Shown here in pieces: positions 40,634-47,815 of a stretch of 47,860 bases of DNA (its first letter is position 1; each line of letters opens with the position of its first letter). Under the pieces are notes generated by a model that saw only the letters and a program-made list of their open reading frames with translations, did no database searches and was not told the DNA's origin. The DNA comes from JACRFW01 sp964531745 (GTDB lineage: Bacteria > Patescibacteriota > Patescibacteriia > Magasanikbacterales > GWA2-37-8). The position numbers and the translations under genes were made by a program. The stretch covers positions 1 to 47,860 of the forward strand of contig CAZHFX010000003.1 in NCBI GenBank assembly GCA_964531745.1, written 5' to 3'.

Positions 40634-40982
40634 CCGCCGCTAAATCTTTTTTAATTTGTTCGGCTAATTCTTCCACCGCGTTAAAATACTTAGGCGGACG
40701 CAAATAGCGCCGCGTTGTAAAAACGATTGCCTGGCCATATAAATCACCGGTAAAATCAAGCACGTGTATCTCTAAACAATCTTCTTTCGTAAAAAAATTA
40801 ATCCCATAATACAAAAGCCCCGGGAAAATTTTCCCAAATAAGAGCGCCTCACCGGCATAGAGGCCTTTAGGGAGGTTCTGCGCTTCAGCCGGGAGGAGCG
40901 GAATGTTGGCGGTTCTTGCCCCCACCCTATCCCCCTGCTGGCGGCCGGCTTGAACGATGCCCTTAATAGTAAACTGTTTCAT
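40620..40982 (-). CDS. Stand-alone riboflavin kinase
   Basis: Protein of 120 aa corresponding to the C-terminal flavokinase half of bacterial RibF. GDRVGARTANIPLL is the nucleotide/Mg loop (usually GFPTANI), GLYAGEALLFGKIFPGLLYYG precedes the catalytic region, and CLEIHVLDFTGDLYGQAIVF carries the conserved E-x-H-x-(F/L)-D strand. The FMN adenylyltransferase half is absent and no second gene for it is in the window. The product is FMN from riboflavin. It is convergent with the dedA-like gene and completes a local flavin set with ribA and ribD. Confidence 0.88.
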   Translation of the reverse strand: MKQFTIKGIVQAGRQQGDRVGARTANIPLLPAEAQNLPKGLYAGEALLFGKIFPGLLYYGINFFTKEDCLEIHVLDFTGDLYGQAIVFTTRRYLRPPKYFNAVEELAEQIKKDLAAARLF

Positions 40983-41020
40983 AACTTACTAAGCTTTTAG
41001 TAAATTTTTATATCTAGACT

Positions 41021-41110
41021 CAGCCGAAATTGATATTAATTTTTGCGGCGGCCATTACGCCCTGCCACCAGCAGGTTTGGACGACGTAAAAATTAATATC
41101 AATGAGGCTG
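41021..41110. repeat. Long perfect inverted repeat with structured loop
   Basis: attgatattaattttt (41029-41044) is matched exactly by its complement at 41088-41103. Outer cagcc/ggctg pairs (41021-41025, 41106-41110) extend it. The 43-nt loop is GC-rich and contains cctgc/gcagg. The 40983-41215 gap has no convincing gene; this hairpin is its main content. Confidence 0.9.
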
Positions 41111-41215
41111 AAGAAATATCCAATTATTGCCCCAGTATACCCCCGAAATCACCAGTGGACAAGAGCAAAAATATCTGTTAAACTACCAGCGTTTTTACAG
41201 CCTGCCTCACTTAAT

Positions 41216-42163
41216 ATGTCTATCCTCGTTTCCGGCTCTTTAGTCTATGACTACATCATGGATTTCCCGGACAGCTTCAAAAACCATATTCTTCCCGAAC
41301 AAATCCACATTCTTAACGTTTGTTTTGTGGTAGATCGCCTGGAGCGCAGTTGGGGCGGCACGGCCGGCAACATCGCCTACACCATGAAACTTCTCGGCGC
41401 CGACCCGCTGGTGGTATCGGCGGTCGGTAGCGACGGCGGGGGCTATGTTGACTATCTCAAAAAAAATGGCCTTAACACCGATTTCATTAAACAAGATGAA
41501 AAACGCTCTACTGCTTCGGCCCACATCACCACCGACAACGAAGACAACCAGATCACCGCTTTCTTCAATGGCCCGCTAGACTTGGCGGAAGAATATAATC
41601 TTGCCGCTATTGCCAGCCCGCTCTCGGTCGCGCTCATCAGTCCGACGAGTAAATCCGTGATGATAAAACATTTGCGAGATTGCCGCGAACGCGGACTGCC
41701 GGCCGTCTTTGACCCGGGCCAGCAAATCACCGCTTTTACCACGACGGAATTGCAGATGATGGTGAGCCAGGCCGAGTTTGTTATTGGCAACGACTATGAA
41801 ATGAAACTACTGCAAGACAGAACCGGCTGGGACGCCAAAAAAATTATTTCCGAAACAAAAACGCTTATTACCACGCTCGGCGAACAGGGGGCGATTATCG
41901 CCACGCCCGCGGGAGAACAAATCAACGTTAAAAGCTGTCCGCCCAAATCGTGCGATGATCCAACAGGCGCGGGCGACGCGTTCCGCGCCGGGTTTTTCGT
42001 CGGCTTTGAGCGCGGCTATAATTTCAAAACCTGTGGCCAGCTCGGCGCAGTCGCGGCCAGCTACGCCATTGAAACCTATGGCACGCAGACGCATCGCTTT
42101 ACTCTGCCGGAATTCTCCGAACGGTATGAAAAAAATTACGGCGAAAAAATAATTCTCGTATGA
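41216..42163 (+). CDS. PfkB-family kinase, adenosine-kinase-like
   Basis: Protein of 315 aa starting at MSILVSGSLVYDYIMDFPDS (ATG 41216); a longer frame from 41102 begins inside the inverted repeat and looks non-coding. WGGTAGNIAYTMKLLGADPL is the PfkB signature 1 region; signature 2 is CDDPTGAGDAFRAGFFVGFE with catalytic Asp and the GAGD anion hole. The NxxE-like GNDYEMKLL precedes it. Ribokinase, adenosine kinase and fructokinase share the fold. Coupling to a transporter and S-adenosylhomocysteinase makes adenosine the likeliest substrate. It overlaps the next gene by 4 nt. Confidence 0.9.
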   Translation: MSILVSGSLVYDYIMDFPDSFKNHILPEQIHILNVCFVVDRLERSWGGTAGNIAYTMKLLGADPLVVSAVGSDGGGYVDYLKKNGLNTDFIKQDEKRSTASAHITTDNEDNQITAFFNGPLDLAEEYNLAAIASPLSVALISPTSKSVMIKHLRDCRERGLPAVFDPGQQITAFTTTELQMMVSQAEFVIGNDYEMKLLQDRTGWDAKKIISETKTLITTLGEQGAIIATPAGEQINVKSCPPKSCDDPTGAGDAFRAGFFVGFERGYNFKTCGQLGAVAASYAIETYGTQTHRFTLPEFSERYEKNYGEKIILV

Positions 42164-42750
42164 ACAAGGTCTTACGCACGCTGGTGCTCTCCGATCTCTT
42201 TATTTTAAGCAGTTTTGGCCTGGTCCAGCCGATTTTTGCCGTCTTCATTTTAAAAAATATTCCCGGCGCCAGCATTACTACGGTCGGCGCGGCCGTTACC
42301 ATCAGCCTGTTTACCAAGGCGGTACTACAAATACTGGTCGCGCGCTGGACTGATGAAGAAAGAGGCAATTGCCGCGAACTGTACACGCTTTTGGCCGGCT
42401 CGCTTATTTTGAGCAGTGTCCCTCTGCTTTATGCCGTCACCCGCTCAGCTGGAACGCTCTATGCCGCTCAATTTCTCTACGGTTTGGGGCAGGCTCTTTC
42501 CTACCCCAGCTGGCGCGTTATTTTCACGCGCTATACTTCCCAAGACCGTGTCGGATTTGAGTGGGGCGTTTATGATACGGTGGTGAGTTTCGGCGTCGCC
42601 ACCGCCGCCACGCTGGGAGCCTACCTGGCCGAAGAATTTTCTTTCCAGCATTTATTTGTTTTTGTGTCGCTCATGTCCTTTGCCGGCACGGCGTTCCTCA
42701 CCCATATTTTTCAGCAGGAATTTAGTTGCCGCCTTAAATTGAAAAAATAA
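42160..42750 (+). CDS. Half-length MFS-type transporter (six predicted helices)
   Basis: Protein of 196 aa with about six hydrophobic helices, corresponding to one half of a major facilitator. VLARWTDEERGNCRELY-like LVARWTDEERGN matches the loop 2-3 signature (normally GxLaDRxG), and LYGLGQALSYPSWRVIFTRY matches helix 4-5. The C-terminal half is missing; the ORF ends normally at 42750 and no continuation follows in the 18 nt before ahcY. Homodimers of six-helix halves are known, so it may be functional. It is coupled by ATGA to the PfkB kinase, suggesting nucleoside or sugar transport. Confidence 0.8.
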   Translation: MNKVLRTLVLSDLFILSSFGLVQPIFAVFILKNIPGASITTVGAAVTISLFTKAVLQILVARWTDEERGNCRELYTLLAGSLILSSVPLLYAVTRSAGTLYAAQFLYGLGQALSYPSWRVIFTRYTSQDRVGFEWGVYDTVVSFGVATAATLGAYLAEEFSFQHLFVFVSLMSFAGTAFLTHIFQQEFSCRLKLKK

Positions 42751-42768
42751 ATAATTAATATCGTCGCT

Positions 42769-44070
42769 ATGGACTACAAAGTCGCTGATATCGCTCTGGC
42801 GGAGTGGGGACGCAAAGAAATACTGCTCGCGGAAAAAGAAATGCCGGGCCTGATGGCTCTACGGAAAAAATATGCCGATAAAAAACCGCTCTCTGGAGCG
42901 CGCATCGCCGGGTGTCTCCATATGACCATTCAAACGGCGGTACTCATTGAGACGCTCACCGAACTTGGCGCCGAGGTGCGCTGGAGCAGTTGCAATATCT
43001 TTTCCACCCAAGACCACGCCGCCGCCGCCATTGCCAAAACCGGCGTGCCAGTATTCGCCTGGAAAGGAGAAACCGAAGAAGAATACTGGTGGTGCGTGGA
43101 AGAGAGCCTAAAATTCTCCGGCGGCCGGGGGCCAAACTTACTGCTTGATGACGGCGGCGATCTTACTCTCGTTATACATGAAAAACATCCGGATATGCTC
43201 AAAGACATCCGGGGCGTTTCTGAAGAAACTACCACGGGCGTGCACCGCCTTTACCAAATGATGGAGAAAGGCACGCTTGGAACAACCGCTATCAACGTCA
43301 ACGATTCGGTGACGAAATCAAAATTTGATAATAAATATGGTTGCCGCGAATCGCTCGCCGACGGCATCAAACGCGCCACCGACATTATGATCGCCGGCAA
43401 GGCCGTGGTTATCGCGGGCTTCGGAGACGTAGGCAAAGGCTGTGCCCAGAGCATGCGCGGCTTCGGCGCCCGGGTGCTGGTTACCGAAATTGACCCCATC
43501 AACGCTCTGCAGGCCGCCATGGAAGGCTACGAAGTAGTTACCATGGAAACCGCCGCCCCATTCGCCAATATTTTTGTCACTGCCACCGGTTGTTGCGATA
43601 TTATCACTGAAAAACACCTAAATGCCATGAAAGACGGTGCCATTGTTTGTAACATCGGCCACTTTGACAGCGAAATTGATGTCGCTTGGCTGGCGAGCCA
43701 AAAAAATATCAAAGAAGAAAACATCAAACCGCAGGTAGATAAATTCACCTGGGAAAACGGACAAGGAAAATCCATCATCCTCCTCTCCCGCGGTCGCCTC
43801 GTCAACCTCGGCAACGCCCACGGTCATCCGAGCTTTGTCATGAGTACCAGCTTCACCAATCAAGTGTTGGCCCAGCTTTCGCTTTGGACCGAAACGAAAA
43901 AATATGAAACCGGCAAAGTCTACACTCTGCCCAAAGAGTTGGACGAAGAGGTGGCGCGCTTACATTTGGACAAGCTCGGGGTAAAACTTACCACCCTCAC
44001 CAAAAAACAGTCCGACTATCTTGGCCTCAACCAACTCGGACCCTTCAAACCCGACCATTATCGCTATTAA
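42769..44070 (+). CDS. ahcY: S-adenosylhomocysteinase
   Basis: A 433-aa NAD-dependent enzyme splitting SAH into adenosine and homocysteine. GCLHMTIQTAVLIETLTELG and SSCNIFSTQDHAAAAIAKTG are family signatures; GVHRLYQM carries a substrate contact; VNDSVTKSKFDNKYGCRESL holds the catalytic Lys/Asp/Asn/Cys cluster; VIAGFGDVGKGCAQSMRGFG is the NAD-binding glycine loop; the C-terminus ends in PDHYRY as in other SAHHs. The length is typical for the short bacterial/eukaryotic form. It follows the PfkB kinase and transporter genes and has a strong terminator. Confidence 0.97.
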   Translation: MDYKVADIALAEWGRKEILLAEKEMPGLMALRKKYADKKPLSGARIAGCLHMTIQTAVLIETLTELGAEVRWSSCNIFSTQDHAAAAIAKTGVPVFAWKGETEEEYWWCVEESLKFSGGRGPNLLLDDGGDLTLVIHEKHPDMLKDIRGVSEETTTGVHRLYQMMEKGTLGTTAINVNDSVTKSKFDNKYGCRESLADGIKRATDIMIAGKAVVIAGFGDVGKGCAQSMRGFGARVLVTEIDPINALQAAMEGYEVVTMETAAPFANIFVTATGCCDIITEKHLNAMKDGAIVCNIGHFDSEIDVAWLASQKNIKEENIKPQVDKFTWENGQGKSIILLSRGRLVNLGNAHGHPSFVMSTSFTNQVLAQLSLWTETKKYETGKVYTLPKELDEEVARLHLDKLGVKLTTLTKKQSDYLGLNQLGPFKPDHYRY

Positions 44071-44085
44071 AAATAAAAAGGTAAA

Positions 44086-44114
44086 AAAAGTCCTCGACTA
44101 TCGAGGGCTTTTTT
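44086..44114 (+). terminator. Intrinsic terminator of the ahcY operon
   Basis: cctcga and tcgagg (44092-44097, 44101-44106) extended by aag/ctt, followed by six T. Confidence 0.93.
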
Positions 44115-44118
44115 AGGC

Positions 44119-44156
44119 GGCCAAGCGAGAGTGAGGGTGAGCTCTCTCGCTTGGCC
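44119..44156. terminator. 13-bp hairpin downstream of the PRPP synthetase gene
   Basis: ggccaagcgagag (44119-44131) and its exact complement (44144-44156) with a 12-nt loop. It lies 29 nt past the stop of the minus-strand gene but lacks a T-run on that strand. Confidence 0.6.
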
Positions 44157-44184
44157 GGAAAATGTTGATGGCCCTCTTCTGCCT

Positions 44185-45189
44185 TTACTTCCCGAACAGT
44201 GCGCTGACGCTGCCGCCCACCGTGGATGCCTGATGCACTGCCTCGGCGAGGAACTCGTCCAAGGGCAGAACGGTGAGCCAGTCGCGATGCTCCGCGCGGT
44301 ACTCAGGCGAACACGGAATTGACTCCGTGACCACCACGTTGACACCGGCATCCTTGAGCCGCTGTTCCGCGGACTTGCCGTCTTTCGGGCTGAAGATCCG
44401 ATGCGTCGCGACCGCGGTGACTGAACGCGCGTGCCGCCTCCTCGCCTCATTGGCGGCCGCCACGATACTGCCGCCAGTATCAATCATGTCATCGTACAGG
44501 ATAACATTCTTCCCGGCGATGTTGCCGCCGACGAAATTGATCACTTCCGCCTGATTCGGCTTCACACGGCGCTTGTCAATGACGTACACCGGCACGCCGA
44601 GGAGCTCAGCGAACCGCCGCGCCCGAATCGCGCCGCCGAAATCCGGCGACACGACCACCACCTTTCTATAGTCACCCCCGTAAAGACTCTTGAAGTATGG
44701 AGCCTGGACGAAAGCCGCGAGCAGGTTGTCCACCGGAATGGTGAAGAAGCCCTGCGCCTGGTCGCTGTGGAGGTCAAACGTGAGAACGCGCGCCACTCTC
44801 CCGTTGAGCTGGAGTAGATCGGCCATGAGCCGGGCGGTGATCGGCTCTCGCGATCCGGTCTTGCGGTCCTGACGCAAGTACGACATGGACGGCAGGACCA
44901 GCGTGAGGCTGTCCGCCGATGCCCGGGCGATCGCGTCGTTCGCGATCAAAAGCCGCATGAGCGCTGTATTCGGGTCGGGCACCTGGAGCGAGGTCAGGAA
45001 AAACACCTGCCGGCGCCGAATCGTTTCCGCGATCCGGGTCACAATTTCGCCGTTGGCGAACCGCACGGTCTTGACGGCGGCGAGCCCGAAAGATCGATCT
45101 CGTTCGGCAAGGCGTCCGGCCATGCGCTCTCCGAGATCCGCCATCTCCTCCGTTGCCAGAATCACCTTTGACTGATTGTCGGTCAACAT
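44185..45189 (-). CDS. prs: Ribose-phosphate pyrophosphokinase (PRPP synthetase)
   Basis: Protein of 334 aa. TVRFANGEIVTRIAETIRRR, LVLPSMSYLRQDRKTGSREP, VLTFDLHSDQAQGFFTIPVD (ATP/metal site) and the PRPP loop NVILYDDMIDTGGSIVAAA (near 228) are all present. It makes PRPP from ribose-5-phosphate and ATP for nucleotide synthesis and salvage. The start ATG 45189 has ggag 7 nt upstream. Codon use is clearly GC-richer than that of the neighbours (AAG, GAG, CTC, CGG favoured over AAA, GAA), which suggests acquisition from another lineage. It is convergent with ahcY. Confidence 0.95.
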   Translation of the reverse strand: MLTDNQSKVILATEEMADLGERMAGRLAERDRSFGLAAVKTVRFANGEIVTRIAETIRRRQVFFLTSLQVPDPNTALMRLLIANDAIARASADSLTLVLPSMSYLRQDRKTGSREPITARLMADLLQLNGRVARVLTFDLHSDQAQGFFTIPVDNLLAAFVQAPYFKSLYGGDYRKVVVVSPDFGGAIRARRFAELLGVPVYVIDKRRVKPNQAEVINFVGGNIAGKNVILYDDMIDTGGSIVAAANEARRRHARSVTAVATHRIFSPKDGKSAEQRLKDAGVNVVVTESIPCSPEYRAEHRDWLTVLPLDEFLAEAVHQASTVGGSVSALFGK

Positions 45190-45196
45190 GACTGTG

Positions 45197-45241
45197 CTCC
45201 AGCGCCGCTATCAGGCGCTCTAGGGGTGGGCATCACTGCCC
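45197..45241 (-). promoter_or_regulatory. Two leader hairpins before the PRPP synthetase start
   Basis: On the minus strand gggca/tgccc (45228-45241) and agcgcc/ggcgct (45201-45219) lie in tandem, the second ending 1 nt from the ggag ribosome-binding site (45197-45200). They could modulate translation. The remaining 45242-45336 gap shows no gene. Confidence 0.45.
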
Positions 45242-45336
45242 CAAACGTATCATAATTGGTCATTGCTGTCTAGAAATACCTCCCGCCAAAAACTAGCGCT
45301 CGCCTTTCGTTTGACGTATACTATTTCTACCATTCT

Positions 45337-46674
45337 ATGACTGCATTGCTACTTGTAATTTATTGCCTACTGCTCGCCGGCTTGGCTTGGAAAAATTTCC
45401 GTCTCGCCATCGGGCTAATCATTATCTCGCTCCCCGCTTACCTCGTCCGCTTCCAGCTCGGCCCTTTCCCCACCACTCTACTGGAATGCTCTTTTTTTAT
45501 TTTGCTCTTAGTCTGGCTCATTAAATATTTAAAAACCGATTTACCGCTCATCAAAAATTATTTCCAAAATAACAAGCTGTTATTTTTTAGCATGGTCGGT
45601 TTGTTGTTTTTTTCATTTTTATCAATTTTCCTTAATGGCGCTTCGGCGCTGGACTGCCCCAAAATCTCCCCCGGCTCCGGTATTCTCGCCTCGTTTGGCC
45701 TTTGGCGCGCCTATTTTCTAGAACCCATAATATTTTTTGTTATTTTACTGGGGCGCCAAAAAACCATCGGCGCTTTTTTTCTCACCGCCTCGCTCCTGCT
45801 GTCTACTACTAGCATTATTTTTGTCGGACTGATACAAAAATTATCCAATTTTGCCTATCTCACGCCCGCTCTCGCCGACCACGCCGGCGGCCGTATTACT
45901 TCTCTTTTTACCTCACCCAACGCGGTCGGCCTTTACCTTTTGCCGATACTTTTTCTATCTTTAATACTGCTCAAAAATACCAGCAACAAAACCCATAAAT
46001 ATCTCTATATATTTTATTTTGCCTTAATTCTAGCAACTTTGACGCTCACCAAATCTGTCGGCGCTTTTATTGGGCTAGCCGCTGGTTTGTTGTTATTGCT
46101 GTGGTTATTAAAATACAAAAAAATAGTTATCATAACCATCGCGCTTGGCGGCATATTTCTATCTGCCACTCCCGCGCAAATCATCTTTAACTCCCGATCA
46201 GCCTATAATCGCTTCTTGCTGTGGGGTTTCGCGGGTAACTATTTAGCACAATCACCTAGAAATTTCATCTTCGGGGCTGGTCTGCACAATTTTTACTGCA
46301 AAATCCAGGCGCCGCTTTTTGACCCGGAAAAAATAGAGCCCCACCTCTACCCCCACAATATTTTCTTAAACTTCTGGGCTGAAACCGGGCTCTTGGGCTT
46401 GTTGTCTTTCGCAGGCATTATCTGCTCGCTCCTTACTGCTTCCTATTTTCTATACAAAAAAAACGCCGTGCTCGGTGCCGTCCTGCTGTCTGGTTTAACC
46501 GCGCTCATTGTTCACGGGCTGGTTGACGTCCCCTACTTTAAAAATGATTTGGCGATGCTGTTTTGGATAATTGCCGCAATTACTATTGTTTCAGACAGCG
46601 CTGTCATCCTGAACGGAGTGAAGGATCCCTTAAACCCTACAGACGCAAGGGATTCTTCGCTTCACTCAGAATGA
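45337..46674 (+). CDS. O-antigen ligase-like (Wzy_C) membrane protein
   Basis: Protein of 445 aa with about 10-12 hydrophobic helices. The Wzy_C-type region is around 300-360, where FNSRSAYNRFLLWGFAGNYL, IFGAGLHNFYCKI and LYPHNIFLNFWAETGLLGLL contain the conserved R-x-x-x-W and PHN-x(n)-E-x-G motifs of O-antigen ligases and polymerases. It should join or polymerise surface glycans in the membrane. The last 25 or so residues (ILNGVKDPLNPTDARDSSLH onward) are encoded by the dispersed repeat at 46598-46680 and are not family-like, so the original stop was probably further upstream. Confidence 0.88.
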   Translation: MTALLLVIYCLLLAGLAWKNFRLAIGLIIISLPAYLVRFQLGPFPTTLLECSFFILLLVWLIKYLKTDLPLIKNYFQNNKLLFFSMVGLLFFSFLSIFLNGASALDCPKISPGSGILASFGLWRAYFLEPIIFFVILLGRQKTIGAFFLTASLLLSTTSIIFVGLIQKLSNFAYLTPALADHAGGRITSLFTSPNAVGLYLLPILFLSLILLKNTSNKTHKYLYIFYFALILATLTLTKSVGAFIGLAAGLLLLLWLLKYKKIVIITIALGGIFLSATPAQIIFNSRSAYNRFLLWGFAGNYLAQSPRNFIFGAGLHNFYCKIQAPLFDPEKIEPHLYPHNIFLNFWAETGLLGLLSFAGIICSLLTASYFLYKKNAVLGAVLLSGLTALIVHGLVDVPYFKNDLAMLFWIIAAITIVSDSAVILNGVKDPLNPTDARDSSLHSE

Positions 46675-46680
46675 CAGCGC
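46598..46680. repeat. Dispersed palindromic repeat encoding a protein C-terminus
   Basis: Perfect 10-bp ends gcgctgtcat and atgacagcgc. Inner arms cctgaacggagtgaaggatc and gattcttcgcttcactcag show the family consensus. It overlaps the last 77 nt of the O-antigen-ligase-like gene. Confidence 0.88.
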
Positions 46681-46733
46681 GGAGGTGCCACTCGCGCTCC
46701 TACAAGCTATAACCTGCCAGCTAATTACTTCAT

Positions 46734-47234
46734 ATGCTCTACTACCTCTACGCTCTACTCACCGCCCCCGGTGTCATCGTCCACGAGCTTGGTCACGCGG
46801 TTTTTTGTATGCTTGGGCGAGTAAAAATTTATCGCCTTTGCCTATTTCGCTGGGGCAACCCGGCCGGTTTTGTGGTGCACGATGAACCAAAATATTTTTA
46901 CCAAAGCATTTTTATTTCCTACGGCCCGTTCATTGTAAATACGCTTATCACCCTGTTCTGTTTTTCCCGAGTAACACCGCCTTTTGGCCGCGCGGAGCCC
47001 TGGATGTACCTGTGGCTCGGCGGCACCATTGGGCTGCACGCCATCCCCTCCACCGGCGACGCCAAGACGCTTCTTCAAACCACCAACCGCCGCGTTTGGA
47101 AAAACCCGCTTTTGCTTGTCGGCTATCCGTTTATTTTGCTCCTCTATATATTAAACGGGCTCAAGCACCTGCATATAGATATTCTCTACGTTGGGGCGCT
47201 TTTCTGGGTCAGCGCTGTTTATTTGAAAGGTTAA
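46734..47234 (+). CDS. M50-like membrane metalloprotease
   Basis: Protein of 166 aa with about four hydrophobic segments. VIVHELGHAVFCMLG in the first helix gives HEXXH within the membrane, as in site-2 proteases. A second motif, GLHAIPSTGDAKTLL, has a small-residue turn and Asp at the place of the third zinc ligand (usually LDGG or DxxN). It is short, with no PDZ domain and no cytosolic extension, like the compact M50 or DUF3267-type proteins. The substrate is unknown. It starts 54 nt after the dispersed repeat and ends next to a terminator of the opposite strand. Confidence 0.82.
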   Translation: MLYYLYALLTAPGVIVHELGHAVFCMLGRVKIYRLCLFRWGNPAGFVVHDEPKYFYQSIFISYGPFIVNTLITLFCFSRVTPPFGRAEPWMYLWLGGTIGLHAIPSTGDAKTLLQTTNRRVWKNPLLLVGYPFILLLYILNGLKHLHIDILYVGALFWVSAVYLKG

Positions 47235-47270
47235 AAAAACCAGCGCGGCTTTTTCTAAAAGCGGCGCTGG
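47233..47270 (-). terminator. Intrinsic terminator of the MgtC-like gene
   Basis: ccagcgc and gcgctgg (47240-47246, 47264-47270) with an inner gctttt/aaaagc stem, followed on the minus strand by seven T. Confidence 0.93.
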
Positions 47271-47281
47271 GTTGATTAGCT

Positions 47282-47722
47282 TTAGAATCCTTCCGATTTG
47301 CCATCCATCTTTTCTTCCGAATGCTTGCGAAACCGTCGATCATCCACCATCAAAACCAAGAAAAAAAGCATGGTAGCGCCAATGGCCACGCCAAAATAGC
47401 GCACGCCTATTGCCATCCCCACAGCCGCCATGGCCCAGAGACCGGCGGCGGTAGTGAGGCCATCTACCCTGTTTTCCTTGTGTAAAATCATTCCCGCGCC
47501 CAAAAACCCAATACCGGTGACAATCGGACCGGCGATGGCGGCCGTGCCGGCCGGCCCCGCAAAGGCTGTTACCGATAAAATAGTAAACAGGGTGGATCCG
47601 GTAGTCACGAGAGCACACGTCCTAGGGCCAGCGGATTTGCCCCAGCGCTCCCTTTGCCAGCCAATAATGCTTCCTAAAAGAATCGCCAAAGCGAGTTGCC
47701 CTAAAAAATATAATTCTTGCAT
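47282..47722 (-). CDS. MgtC/SapB-family membrane protein
   Basis: Protein of 146 aa with four or five hydrophobic helices. LAILLGSIIGWQRERWGKSA, GPRTCALVTTGSTLFTILS and GIGFLGAGMILHKENRVDGL are the MgtC signatures; LTTAAGLWAMAAVGMAIGVR completes the membrane domain. The soluble C-terminal ACT-like domain of full-length MgtC is missing, leaving only a short charged tail, as in the SapB-type short forms. Family members affect Mg homeostasis and inhibit F-type ATP synthase in pathogens; the role here is unknown. Confidence 0.93.
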   Translation of the reverse strand: MQELYFLGQLALAILLGSIIGWQRERWGKSAGPRTCALVTTGSTLFTILSVTAFAGPAGTAAIAGPIVTGIGFLGAGMILHKENRVDGLTTAAGLWAMAAVGMAIGVRYFGVAIGATMLFFLVLMVDDRRFRKHSEEKMDGKSEGF

Positions 47723-47763
47723 AAAAAATCTAAAATAACTCGCTATAAATTTGCCCTTAAACT

Positions 47764-47792
47764 AGTATAACATATATTGACGACGACGTGAA
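47764..47792 (-). promoter_or_regulatory. Candidate promoter of the MgtC-like gene
   Basis: On the minus strand TTCACG (47787-47792) and TATACT (47764-47769, preceded by TGT as an extended -10), spacer 17 nt. It overlaps the divergent tRNA-Ala promoter. Confidence 0.6.
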
Positions 47793-47805
47793 TTGTTGAT
47801 ATTCT
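47777..47805 (+). promoter_or_regulatory. Candidate promoter of tRNA-Ala
   Basis: TTGACG (47777-47782) and TATTCT (47800-47805) with a 17-nt spacer, 10 nt before the mature tRNA. Confidence 0.6.
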
Positions 47806-47815
47806 AGAGTCCTCG

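Noticed and set aside
41102..41215. N-terminal extension of the PfkB kinase from an ATG at 41102
   Set aside because: The extension starts inside the inverted repeat and lacks family similarity; ATG 41216 gives the normal N-terminus.
1931..46674. Alternative genetic code (UGA as Gly) known from some CPR groups
   Set aside because: TGA ends many genes here at family-typical positions and in ATGA overlaps, and no in-frame TGA is needed to complete any gene.
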